DNA from: Pseudomonas brenneri
GTDB taxonomy: Bacteria; Pseudomonadota; Gammaproteobacteria; Pseudomonadales; Pseudomonadaceae
Reading direction: 5' to 3'
NCBI RefSeq assembly: GCF_007858285.1
Contig: NZ_VFIL01000010.1
Span: forward strand, 124,001 to 188,000
Length of the DNA: 64,000 nt
Below are positions 19,901 to 27,489 of the stretch, in pieces; positions within the stretch are counted from its first letter, which is position 1; the number at the start of each line of letters is the position of its first letter. The notes beneath the pieces are model-generated. The model saw only the letters and a program-made list of their open reading frames with translations. It searched no databases and was not told the DNA's origin. A program made the translations under genes and the position numbers.

Positions 19901-21192
19901 TCACGGCTGCCGCCATCGTTATCGATATCGAAAAACGCAGTGCTTTCCGAAAAGTTGACCAGGGTTACACCATCACCATTCAAATCGAGGATCATTGGGT
20001 CGGCGGGAATAAAGCGTTGGCCAAGGCCGAAGTTGGTGAGGGCGCCTGCGGCACGTGCTACTTGCCCAGATTGGCTGCTGCCGCCTTGGTAGCCACCTAG
20101 AGACCGTGCTGCAAACTCAAGCCCCCAGGATTGGCTGTCAATGTTCGACAGGCCCATTGCGCCTGGGCGAAACCCGCCCGTGCCGATACCACCAATCAGT
20201 GCGCTGCCATACGTTGACTCAAAGTTAAGACGAAAGGCGTCCATAGTTGCCAGATAATTGCCACTGGAACTAAAGGTCCCATTGGCATTCAAGGCGGCTG
20301 TAGCATCTTGCGTCGACACAGAGCTGGTTGCGCCCGTATTAGTGCGAATGTCGACCTTGTTGTCGACGGATGCCGGGGGCAAGCCAAAAATTTCCTGACC
20401 GGGGCGGATAAAGTTCGGATCGCTCAACTGGGAGTTGACATCTCTCAACTCGTTGAAGTCCCAACCGTTTTTTTGAGCGATTTTCCACAGCGAATCACCT
20501 GGTTGGACAATGTAGATATAGTCGCCCGTGATCTGTATGGGGGGCAATTGCAAGACGGGTGATTGATTGAAAAAGATGGACTGAGAGTTTGTAGTGGGAT
20601 TGATCGCAAGTAGGCTGTTGGGCACCTGATTTGCGGGGGGCACAAAGGCTCCCCTGTTGTTGCTGGCATCAGTGCCTGCTGTCACCTTTACTCCAATGCC
20701 AAAAGTGTCGGTCAGTTGACTGGTCGACCATGAGCCAAACTGGCTATTGGCAACGTGATCATCCCAGACCCCTCCTGCATAACTCGAAGCTACAGCATCA
20801 CCGACCAAAGGAATAGCGACCCCAGCAGCGATACCGCCTAACCCACGTTTCATAAGCGGAGCTGATAAAGGAGTAAGCCCCACACCAACAACTTTCCCGA
20901 TAGCTGTGGTAAATAACTCTTTAGCTACAGCGTTCGGATCATCAGATCTAATCGCAATGCTGATTTTATAGCCATCATATCCATACGCTGAAACAACTTT
21001 GACACCGGTGACCGCAAGAAACTGGATAGGGATGCCTAAGCGTGCCGCCAGATCATTTACATTGCCCGCCGCTTGAAATGCATCAAGTAGCGCCGTCTGT
21101 GCAGGAGATGTGACGGCCTCTCCCGCTTTACCTAAGCCTCCAAAAAAAATATCAACCGTAATTGCTTCGCTATCTTCCATCACAATCGACAT
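13900..21192 (-). CDS. Giant secreted S8 subtilase/RTX multidomain protein
   Basis: 2430 residues with a good ribosome site (AAGGAG). Approximate layout: N-terminal region with a Gly/Ala hydrophobic patch (1-225), LysM (225-272), EF-hand-like Ca sites (DLNGDGV, DLNNDGV, DSNGD, DQNGDG; 400-560), RTX block (645-825), cadherin-like domain (895-990), S8 subtilase (1005-1300), proprotein-convertase P-domain (1345-1485), RTX blocks (1548-1600 and 1705-1805), four RTX-containing repeats of 76-89 residues (1975-2306) and a C-terminal secretion region (SLPSNYASVVQPVIAANWQ). His1076 (NHATMVAG), an oxyanion Asn (AGGND) and Ser1262 (GTSFAAP) are present; the Asp position holds Glu1030 (IGQFEPG). It has no Sec signal and is followed directly by its type I export genes. 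Roles as surface protease, adhesin or toxin are inference. Confidence 0.93.
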   Translation of the reverse strand: MSIVMEDSEAITVDIFFGGLGKAGEAVTSPAQTALLDAFQAAGNVNDLAARLGIPIQFLAVTGVKVVSAYGYDGYKISIAIRSDDPNAVAKELFTTAIGKVVGVGLTPLSAPLMKRGLGGIAAGVAIPLVGDAVASSYAGGVWDDHVANSQFGSWSTSQLTDTFGIGVKVTAGTDASNNRGAFVPPANQVPNSLLAINPTTNSQSIFFNQSPVLQLPPIQITGDYIYIVQPGDSLWKIAQKNGWDFNELRDVNSQLSDPNFIRPGQEIFGLPPASVDNKVDIRTNTGATSSVSTQDATAALNANGTFSSSGNYLATMDAFRLNFESTYGSALIGGIGTGGFRPGAMGLSNIDSQSWGLEFAARSLGGYQGGSSQSGQVARAAGALTNFGLGQRFIPADPMILDLNGDGVTLVNFSESTAFFDIDNDGGSREQTGWVKAVGAATDGILVHDLNNDGVINGIQEALSEYYNGVTGTGGNTGTRPYADGFVALKALDSNGDNLFNNLDAGWSQLRVWVDQNGDGLSFIDSNDNGIKDSTELSELRTFAELGITSINLTKSAQSGLVNTGNEVLATGSFIRNGLTAAAQAVRFIANPSGTQFSKGLNGTTLITQGSSGASSVRSFVSESNTNQTLSVTTLNVQNIYAGGGNDSLVGDSGANWLVGGLGSDTFSAGDGDDVLLIDADDVLQNIHAGAGTDVIQVVGERGVAFDMAQAQAEVFVGGTGADIVYGGGRQTMFVRGGAGDDILIGGGANDVLSGDDGDDRIEGGAGNDLIRGHRGRDHLAGDNADDVLDGGLEDDVLEGGSGNDVLIGGGGDDTFDGGDGIDVAEYSGSYADYRISKLNSTTWRVVDTRSGQDGADTLSNIEKLSFSDVSRVDLTIGSPLPVKDILTSNSSGQLLSRTVAQLISKAQLLGNDRDWDSNLSQLVITEVLEAQGGTVSLNTSGDVLFTPDANYTGVMSFKYRLSDEAGQFTNVTNTATGQTEAMKAVVYLQTPDLPSDPLAVEQWYLSDINVIPVWKDYTGLGVRIGQFEPGSPYATGPEIFDYRHPDLQPNADKAWLNTLDALGNNNTPQTASNHATMVAGVMVAARNGQGGIGVAYNATLAGHYIQGDGLELSQLSTEISAALAKFKDYDVVNNSWGAASNFLINVAPAGTLQTGILNAVSQGRNGLGTVVVMAGGNDRQGGANTNYSALTANRAVITTGSINAASDLGTLQLGMKPFSNPGASILVSAPGSNIDSTSRQLIADNGSTLGSNYATSEGTSFAAPIVSGVVALMLEANSRLGYRDIQSILAMTATKVDDPNGTDWVYNSAKNWNGGGMHTSHDYGFGEVDARAAVRLAETWHTQSVYVNEVNRSASSGALGVAIPDNGSTLSRTLSMASGLTVESAQVTVTLTHQHWGDLIIKLISPSGTESVLVNRSGKAPGSGASDRGDPISGTMNFSFNSTHLRGEDSGGVWTLQVIDAVTGETGTMSNWKLDLYGALEGVDDVYVYTNEYASFAGTARNTLADSDGGVDILNASAATGNSTINLNAGVLSTIAGKSLTITGTLEKVYAGDGNDTLTGNALDNVLVGGRGNDTLNGGAGSDRLEGGQGNDSLTGGLADDLFIVRREVGSTDTITDFSSASGIEKIVLVGFTDVPDFTAITLTQVGTQVRVNLGQGQTLLVNNATVAALSEQNFTFITTPHFLEEYVARWVNPLRTAGTAGTDNLLLPGGADLSAFGMGGDDLISAISPNDLLDGGDGNDQLLGDEAGYTPYPGTDWIEGGAGDDFLDGGDGDDMLVGGSGLDSIYGQGGNDYLIGGSGDDYLDGGAGDDIVTLDGDAGMIDGASYAFLGNRVGGAGGDIFRVLTNGGAQAGHGSSGTQIGAYNLIVDFNPNQAREQIDLSAFSWVGSFNDLAFEDWSVGSVSMVTISSVQGTTGAYVTLHGISSSQLRADHFIYAKGIAGSIEGTLGNDTLTGNAGANTIDGLAGADSMTGRTGDDTYIVDNIGDQIYELPGGGYDTVLSSVGHTLSANVEALTLMGSASLNGTGNNQRNRLTGNAGNNRLDGGAEADEMVGGAGNDVYVVDNQLDSVTENVNSGTDRVEASVSWTLGKNIENLTLTGTTHINATGNEVSNTLIGNSGDNVLDGAQGADTMVGGLGDDTYYLDHTGDVVSEALNSGYDTLHSSVNVTLGNNVEKVMLFGSAVSATGNSLDNFLIGNSLANTLSGAAGDDTLDGREGADAMSGGAGNDTYFIDNLGDTVTELASEGVDTVVSSISLNLATQGGGQLENALLTGTANLNLAGNALNNVLTGNGGNNTLSGGAGNDTYTLGRGDGTDRIVEADGTTGNTDIASFGSGVTTEQLWFRQISNDLEVSIIGTNDKLLVSNWYLGNQNQVEQFQVSDGQALLNTQVQNLVQAMAAFAPPASGQFSLPSNYASVVQPVIAANWQ

Positions 21193-21204
21193 ATTGAAGG
21201 CTCC

Positions 21205-21789
21205 TTAACTAGTAAACTTAGGCTTTACAAAGAAAACGACATACAATATTGGGGCCACCATCACACATATAGCAGCCGCCCCCCCATTAAGCAACATAAT
21301 CACCGTTGCAGAACTTAGCGACCTGGAGAACCAGGAAACATCCTGCCGCGAAACATTTACCCTCTCCATATTCATTACGTGCAAGCAAGCAACATATAAA
21401 ACCACAATCACTAGCACCAACATTAGCAAACGCCGGTTTGAAGGCCTATCGGACTCAAACCGAAACGCCATTTCATGCAGTATGTCTTTCTGCAAAGACC
21501 AGAACACACACCAGACGGCCAATATCAAAGAGCCGACAATCGCATAAGCGACAAGCATCTTCATCGGCGCAGGATTGCCACCAGTAAGTTGAGCTACCCG
21601 GTCCACCATCTGCAACGCCGGAATAGTATTTGTCAAAGAACGAATAAATTCACTTTCATTACTGATCACAAAAACAAATTCAGAAAAATACCTCACACAA
21701 TAGCCCAGCGACATATAGACCACTAATCCAATATTGATTGGACCCCACGTCCCCCGAAACGAGAGCTGACGGCTAATTTTTTTAGACAT
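21205..21789 (-). CDS. Four-helix membrane protein upstream of the RTX gene
   Basis: 194 residues with four hydrophobic segments: at about 17-45, about 80-97 (VAYAIVGSLILAVWCVFW), about 122-140 (LLMLVLVIVVLYVACLHV) and about 160-190. A charged loop (LQKDILHEMAFRFESDRPSNRR) lies between helices two and three. No family recognised. It is 12 bases upstream of the giant gene on the same strand and is probably the first gene of the operon. Its codon use is more AT-rich than the rest. It may assist export, anchor the product or protect the producer; nothing in the sequence decides between these. Confidence 0.7.
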   Translation of the reverse strand: MSKKISRQLSFRGTWGPINIGLVVYMSLGYCVRYFSEFVFVISNESEFIRSLTNTIPALQMVDRVAQLTGGNPAPMKMLVAYAIVGSLILAVWCVFWSLQKDILHEMAFRFESDRPSNRRLLMLVLVIVVLYVACLHVMNMERVNVSRQDVSWFSRSLSSATVIMLLNGGAAAICVMVAPILYVVFFVKPKFTS

Positions 21790-22382
21790 GATGCTCCACT
21801 TACTTCAATCAGTCGTTGTCACCTACTCAAAAACTCAACCCCTTAATATCCATAGCACGCTTCACGCCGGCGAAAACTGAAGCGGATCCTCTCGATTACT
21901 CGCGATCCTATAAATAGACAACTCTCAAGACCGCGAACCGAACCCTCGACATAAAAAGTTCATAAACCAAGGCATGTACCTGTAGATCGAGGCGTTGAGG
22001 CGCGCCAACATGCATCCGTTAGCGTGAGGTTGTTTTAGAAAGGCCTCCCAGTGTATGCCGGACATAGCGAGTTAGCTGACGCTCGTCTTCTGGCCCCCCA
22101 TGATCAGAGGCCAAGCGTATGATCAGAACTCTGCAACACGGCTGACGGCCCCAGCGTATCCAAGAGAGATGCGCAAGGAGTAGATACCGCATACGCATTG
22201 ACGCTGGTGAACTCGATAAGACGGATAGGGACGCTGAGGAAGGTTTGAAGCACCCACCGATTTTTCATGCTCTCGCTACTTGAGGCTCAAAAAATCATAA
22301 GTCGATCGAAAACCAGACCTTTCTTGCCCGCAATTCATGGCTCCGTCCTCTGATCGCGCTGCTTTAGGGCGACCAGCCCGCA
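21790..22382. other. Non-coding stretch upstream of the cargo operon
   Basis: About 590 bases without a credible gene. The part nearest 21790-21960 is AT-rich and should hold the operon promoter, but I cannot name a specific -35/-10 pair. The part towards 22380 abuts the IS5 remnant. No terminal inverted repeat of that insertion could be identified here. Confidence 0.5.
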
Positions 22383-23361
22383 TTACAGACGCACCTCGTC
22401 CATACTCATCAGCCGTTTTCGCTCCATCCGCAGATTCGACATAGCGAACAAGGTTGCCTGTTGAGCAATGTTTTTCGACCAGCCGCGAAAGCGCACTTTC
22501 GGATAGCCAAACTGACGCTAGATCACGCGAAACGGATATTCAAACTTGACCCGTATCTGCACATTTGCGTATTCGATCTTGCGTTGCATTCGCCCAATCA
22601 AACTCTTTTTCACATTATTTTTTATAGCTGCTGAGCCGGGCGGCAATCGACCAGATCATATTGCGGTCCAGATGCTCTGGGCGTTTTTCCACTCAGGTGC
22701 AACCCGCATCCCCGCACACGTAAGTTCCTCGTCTCTCAGTAACTGATCGACCTGGGTCTCGTCCGCTACATTCGCGGCGGTGCCCACTAGGCTATGCACC
22801 AAGCCGGATTCGGCGTCGACGCTGGGTGTGCTTTCATTTCAAAGAAATGTTGGTTTCCCTTCTTCGTCTGATGCATTTCATGGGGCGCGTTTACCGTCCT
22901 TATTCTTGGCCGAACTCGGTGCATGAATGATCGTTGCATCGACCACCATGCCCTGGCGCAACATCAGCCCACGGTCGCCCAGACAGCCGTTGATGACCCG
23001 CAGGATACCGCTGACCAACCCGTACTTTTCAAACAGACGACGAAGGTTGAGGATGGTGGTTTCGTCGGAGATACGTTCCAGATTTAGACCAGCGAACTGA
23101 CGCAAGACTGTTGTCTCGCACAACGCTTCTTCCATCGTCGGCTAGCCGTTGCCGAACCAGTTTTGCATCAGATGTATGCGCAGCACGACTATCAACGAAT
23201 AGGCCGGACGGCCCCCTTCACCATTGGGGTAATGGGGCTCGATCAGATTGATCAACTCCTTCCAGGGTACGACCTGATCCATCTCGATCAGGAAACACTC
23301 CTTACGGAGTTTGCTTGCGTTTGCCAGCATACTAGGTGTCGACGAAGGTCATCTGCTTCAT
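22383..23361 (-). pseudogene. Degenerate IS5-family transposase
   Basis: Near full-length for the family (about 326 codons) but broken. It begins MKQMTFVDT then a TAG, shifts frame into NASKLRKECFLIEMDQVVPWKELINLIEPHYP..GGRPAYSL, continues with MEEALCETTVLRQFAGLNLERISDETTILNLRRLFEK and GMVVDATIIHAPSSAKNKDGKR, and ends with a fragment like EYPFRVI-stop-RQFGYPKVRFRGWSKNIAQQ. Several stops and shifts make it inactive. It marks past transposition in the island between the cargo and the recombination genes. Confidence 0.85.
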
Positions 23362-24410
23362 CAAGCATCTCGGCGGTTGAGATCAGACGTTCTGCCAAAT
23401 CTGGAAGTCTTCTTCAGAGTTTCCCCGAGACATATATCAGTCAAGGTATGCAGGACTATCTCCCCCTCTTTTTCGCCTGGGCGGCTCGTCGCTCACATCG
23501 ACTAGGCACCATCTGATACTCGGTGGTCGCCACGAGTCGATTTCAAAACAAGGTGGATACTACACGCCCGCGTGCCTCTGGGGAGCTGCCTGTTGAAAGG
23601 CTGCCTCTGGCAGCCCGTCAACGGGCAGCCAACAAGGCCACCGGCCGCGTTAGCTTAAAGAAACAACCTCTGCGCCCGAACAATTTTGACTGCGCCAGCA
23701 AGTGCCTTTTCACCACTGCTGCAGTTCGGCTCGTCGCACGGGGCCGTCACTGCACGCCGCAGTGACGGCCCCGCGCAATGCAGCAACAATACGATACGGC
23801 GCACATCGTATTTACGTTGGCACTGCGTGACGATGCCCTGACACACTGAAACCGCAATGACCTGCCGGTGGGTCTAAACACCGGAACCCGTGGTGCAGGG
23901 CAGAAAGCACTACTTTGTGCGAATCACTTCGCCGTTGCCGTACCCACTCGGTTGCCCAGAGCGCAGGTTCCTGCAAGCGCTGAGCTCGCCTCGAGCGGAA
24001 CCATCCCAGACGCACTCGGCTCATCACTGTGCGTCGCCCCTACCCATGGGGGAGCCTTCTTTATCCTCGGCATGTCCAGTACTGCCAACGTCAACCTACC
24101 GCCCCAACGGGGCGCCGCTTCGTCCCCGCAATGGCTACTGGCGCAATGCCTGGTACAGCCCCTGCTCGTCCATCCCACTCACTGTCACGGAGGTCTTCAT
24201 CACAGCGAATCGCATCTTTTTCATCTGCTCATTAGCAACTCCCCTGCCCGGCCTTCCCACAGGAAGCAAGGCAGATGCCTCATTTGAGGCCACAGGTGAT
24301 CTGAGCACCTGGCCCTCGCCCTTCGGGGATCTCGCCTTGGCGAGTTGGCAATAACACTCACCGGATTTCAACTCAGCACCCCGTACAGAGAACATTGGCA
24401 GGAGGACTGG
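23362..24410. other. Kilobase without a gene upstream of the second recombinase
   Basis: No frame here looks protein-like on either strand. It carries a perfect inverted repeat (23740-23772), another repeat of GGCTGCC motifs near 23600-23630, and a C-rich stretch on the + strand. It probably contains the regulatory or attachment region of the recombinase gene at 24411. A long 5' untranslated region or structured RNA is possible. Confidence 0.5.
23740..23772. repeat. Perfect 14-bp inverted repeat
   Basis: GGGGCCGTCACTGC and GCAGTGACGGCCCC separated by five bases (ACGCC). It has no T tract, so it is a poor terminator. It could be a recombinase binding site, a protein-binding palindrome or a structured RNA. 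It lies about 640 bases upstream of the second tyrosine recombinase. Confidence 0.8.
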
Positions 24411-25274
24411 ATGGACGATCTCACCTACACGCTACGCCAACTCTGCCAACGCAATCGCGATGGCAGCCATGCCACCCAGGCCGATCGGCAACGAGGTCTG
24501 ACCCTAGTCGCCCGTCAATTGCGCGAAGCGGGGTTCAGGCAAATGCGTGCGCCCTCACTCAAGGGCAAACATGTCGAGGCACTGGTTGAGCGCTGGCAGG
24601 CTGAGGGCTTGTCGGCAGGGACACTCAAGAACCGTCTGGCGCATCTGCGCTGGTGGGCCGAGAAGATCGGTAAAGCGGGTATCATTCCTTCCGACAACAC
24701 CCAGCTCGGCATTCCGGAGCGGCGTTATGTGACCAACGAAAACAAGGCGCAGGAGTTGGGCGGTGCATTGGATAAGGTGAATGATCCCTACGTCCGTATG
24801 AGTTTGGTGCTGCAAGCCGTATTCGGGCTACGCCGTGAGGAAGCCATCAAGTTTCAGCCACGCTATGCTGACCGAGGCGATCACATTGCGCTCAAGGGTT
24901 CATGGACCAAGGGTGGACGCGAGCGCACGGTCTTGATCACCACCCCCGAACAACGCGCAGTGCTTGACCAGGCGCATCAATTGGCCGGGGCTGGGTCACT
25001 GATCCCAGCGCACAAGACGTTCATTCAGCAGCGCCATACCTATGACGGGCAATGCAAGGCTGCCGGCCTAAGTCATATGCATGGCTTGCGTCATCGTTAC
25101 GCGCAGGCACGATATGAAGTATTGACGGGATGGAAAGCACCGGCAGCAGGCGGGCCGACCAGACAAGCTCTGACGTCCACGATGCGTACTCAAGATCAAA
25201 CGGCGCGCCAGACGATCAGCCGAGAGTTAGGCCATGAACGCCCAGAAATTGCGGCAGTTTATTTAGGCAGGTAA
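24411..25274 (+). CDS. Tyrosine recombinase, Integrase_1/SAM-like type
   Basis: 287 residues from the ATG at 24411, chosen because AGGAGG sits six bases before it; the frame is open 66 bases further upstream. It has an N-terminal SAM-like DNA-binding half (LTYTLRQLCQRNRDGSHATQADRQRGL) and a C-terminal catalytic domain. Likely catalytic residues are Arg in VFGLRREEAIKF, His and Arg in HMHGLRHRYAQARY, His in RELGHERPEIAAVY, and the nucleophile Tyr in AVYLGR. This type is common on Pseudomonas integrative elements. It is distinct from the P4-type integrase at 25917 and faces it across the MvaT-like gene. Confidence 0.85.
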   Translation: MDDLTYTLRQLCQRNRDGSHATQADRQRGLTLVARQLREAGFRQMRAPSLKGKHVEALVERWQAEGLSAGTLKNRLAHLRWWAEKIGKAGIIPSDNTQLGIPERRYVTNENKAQELGGALDKVNDPYVRMSLVLQAVFGLRREEAIKFQPRYADRGDHIALKGSWTKGGRERTVLITTPEQRAVLDQAHQLAGAGSLIPAHKTFIQQRHTYDGQCKAAGLSHMHGLRHRYAQARYEVLTGWKAPAAGGPTRQALTSTMRTQDQTARQTISRELGHERPEIAAVYLGR

Positions 25275-25377
25275 GTAGCGACTGGACTAAAGCGATTCAT
25301 ATTCGCACCCAACTCGGAGAAGATCTAAGTCAAGCTCAACTCTAAAAGGAACATCGCATTTGTATCATCGCTAATTT

Positions 25378-25416
25378 CAAAAACAAAAAAAGCCCGCCGG
25401 ACCTTTTTTGTTTTTG
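25378..25416. terminator. Bidirectional terminator between recombinase and mvaT-like gene
   Basis: CAAAAACAAAAAA and TTTTTTGTTTTTG are perfectly complementary across a GC-rich centre (GCCCGCCGGACC). The site lies between two convergent genes and could stop transcription from both sides. Confidence 0.65.
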
Positions 25417-25423
25417 AGTCAGA

Positions 25424-25789
25424 TCACTGAATGCGCCACGACTCCACAGCATCCGCACCAAATTCACTTTTCCATTCCTTCAGCTGGCGGTGATTACCAC
25501 CCTTGGCTTCGATCAACTCACCGGTGTTTGGATTTTTGTAGATCTTAACTTCCCGTGCTTTGCGGACAGCCTTTGATGCCGTGAGCGCCGGTACATGACG
25601 AACAGCTTGAGGGTCGAGCAAGTCGATTATATTTTTGAGGCTGTAGCCGTACTCGGCCAAAAGCGCGCGTAATTTGCTTTCGAACTCCATCTCTTTTTTC
25701 AGGCCGGAATCGCCCTTCATGGCTTCAAGCTCTGCTAGTTGGTCAGCAAGCTGCCGCTCAAGTTTACGAAATGCTGCAAGACGGGACAT
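25424..25789 (-). CDS. MvaT/MvaU-family H-NS-like silencer
   Basis: 121 residues, the usual length of this Pseudomonas family. An N-terminal coiled coil for oligomerisation (LAAFRKLERQLADQLAELEAMKGDSGLKKEMEFESKLRALL) leads to a linker, then the AT-hook-like DNA-binding region: KIYKNPNTGELIEAKGGNHRQLKEWKSEFGADAVESW, matching the KxYKNPxTGExIExKGGNHKxLKEWKxxxG pattern. GAGG precedes the ATG. Chromosomal MvaT/MvaU coat AT-rich foreign DNA. A copy on the island may silence or modulate the cargo or interact with host MvaT; that is inference. Confidence 0.9.
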   Translation of the reverse strand: MSRLAAFRKLERQLADQLAELEAMKGDSGLKKEMEFESKLRALLAEYGYSLKNIIDLLDPQAVRHVPALTASKAVRKAREVKIYKNPNTGELIEAKGGNHRQLKEWKSEFGADAVESWRIQ

Positions 25790-25916
25790 TTAGCACCTCA
25801 TATTTTTCGATAAATGACTTTTATGATTTGACAGCCGGACCTGAAAAACCCAGCCCTGATCATCTTGTTAAAAACAAAATGCAGGAAAATATCAATTTAT
25901 ATTTAACACCATAAGC

Positions 25917-27284
25917 TCATCGCTCATCCAGCTGATTGAAGCTTTGGTGACGAAAGCGCTCATTACTCGACAATCCCTCGAGCTCCATTTCAGAACCTAT
26001 GTTAGATACAGAAACCTGTAACACCGCCCCTTCATCAACGGGCTTCTCAGGCATTGACGTTCCATATTCTAAGGCATCAAGCAAATCCGCCCAATACTGC
26101 ATCATGCTGCGACGCTGCACGACATACTGAGCATGATTATAGGCGGCTCGCACTTTATTGGTGTCCGCATGGGAAAGCTGGGCTTCAATCCAACCGCTAT
26201 TAAAATTTAGTTCGTTTAATGCGGTGGAAATCGTCCCTCGCAAACCATGGCCAGTGAGCTCACCTACAAACCCCATCCGCCTGATAGCACTATTCAGAGT
26301 ATTTTCACTGATCTTCTCGTGAGGCTCAACCCGATGAGGCAGCAGATAACGCCGACCACGACCTTTACCTTTAAGCAAGCAGCTGACGATCTCTAAAGCC
26401 TGCCTGGATAACGGAACAATATAGGAGGGGATCACTTCTCCCTTGTTGCGCACCCGATTACGCAACTGCTTGACGCCCTCGGCGGGAATAAACCAAACCC
26501 CGTTCTCCAAGTCAAACTGCTCTGGCGTTGCAGCTCGCAACTCCCCCGTCCGGACGCCCGTAAGCAACAACAGGCGCACACCAAGCTTAGTCGTAGTTGC
26601 TCCGCTAAAGTCCTCCAGCCTCTTGAGAAACCGAGGAAGCTCCGACAACTGCAGGTGGGGATTGTGACGAACCGGCGGCGGAGTTTCAGCAACGATGTCT
26701 AAGTCGGAAGCTGGATTGACATCAATAATTCCCTCAGCCATTGCATAGCGAAAGATATGGTTCAGCCAAGTCCGGCATTTTCCTGCCGACACCAAAGCGC
26801 CCCGCCCTTCAATCCGGCGCACGACTCCCAGGACATCCAGACGTGTAATCTCGGCCATGGTCAATTTCCCCAGGACAGGGAGAATATCTCGGTCAAGATA
26901 GCGCTTCGATTGTCCAGAGCTGCCTTTTTGCCCAGGCGTCAGCTTCTTGCTACGAAACTCATGCCAACGGGCAGCCACCGCCTCGAACGAATTGTCTCGA
27001 GCCGACGCCCTCTGCTGCCGCTCCAGACGGCGCGTCTGACGAGGGTCAATATCCTGCGCAACAGCAGCGCGAGCGCTGTCACGACGCTCACGGGCCTGTT
27101 TTAGGCTGATCTCAGGGTAGGTTCCAAAGGAGATACGAAGTTGCTTGCCATGCAGGCTGTAGCGGAAGTGCCACTGCTTACTGCCCCGGATCGGGACGAA
27201 CAGCGACAAGCCAAGACCATCGGCGAGTGAATAGTCTTTGCTGGAAGGCTTGGCATGACGAACGGCGGTATCGGTGAGTGGCAC
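25917..27284 (-). CDS. P4-type island integrase
   Basis: 455 residues from the GTG at 27284, chosen because GGGAGA precedes it and the family begins (M)PLTDTAxRxAKP. An in-frame ATG at 27347 would add 21 atypical residues. An N-terminal DUF4102 arm-binding domain (LADGLGLSLFV...WHFRYSLHGKQLRISFGTYPEISLKQAR) is followed by a core-binding domain and a catalytic domain: Arg in LLTGVRTGELRAA, HGLR, His in AQLSHADTNKV and Tyr in RAAYNHAQYV. The gene starts about 210 bases from tRNA-Asp 2, the classical position for an integrase that uses the tRNA 3' end as attB. It should catalyse island integration and excision between 4095-4118 and 27490-27513. Confidence 0.95.
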   Translation of the reverse strand: MPLTDTAVRHAKPSSKDYSLADGLGLSLFVPIRGSKQWHFRYSLHGKQLRISFGTYPEISLKQARERRDSARAAVAQDIDPRQTRRLERQQRASARDNSFEAVAARWHEFRSKKLTPGQKGSSGQSKRYLDRDILPVLGKLTMAEITRLDVLGVVRRIEGRGALVSAGKCRTWLNHIFRYAMAEGIIDVNPASDLDIVAETPPPVRHNPHLQLSELPRFLKRLEDFSGATTTKLGVRLLLLTGVRTGELRAATPEQFDLENGVWFIPAEGVKQLRNRVRNKGEVIPSYIVPLSRQALEIVSCLLKGKGRGRRYLLPHRVEPHEKISENTLNSAIRRMGFVGELTGHGLRGTISTALNELNFNSGWIEAQLSHADTNKVRAAYNHAQYVVQRRSMMQYWADLLDALEYGTSMPEKPVDEGAVLQVSVSNIGSEMELEGLSSNERFRHQSFNQLDER

Positions 27285-27424
27285 GATGAATCTCCCATTG
27301 CTTGGAGCAACGAGATACCTCTTGTGAAGAGGTACACCAACAAACAATCCGGCATTCGCGATGTACTATTTAACGTACTGGAAATGCTTGGCTGCTGGTG
27401 GATTCCGATGGAACGCTATAAACG

Positions 27425-27449
27425 AAAAAAGCGGCCAAAGGCCGCTATT
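27425..27449 (-). terminator. Terminator now serving tRNA-Asp 2, supplied by the island
   Basis: GCGGCC and GGCCGC around AAA, with TTTTTT following on the minus strand, about 45 bases downstream of tRNA-Asp 2. It replaces the original terminator stranded at 4032-4058. A trailer inverted repeat (TGCTTCCA / TGGAAGCA) lies between it and the tRNA. Confidence 0.75.
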
Positions 27450-27489
27450 TCCGGTGCTTCCAGGCGTTCAGTGGGCCTTAGTGGAAGCA

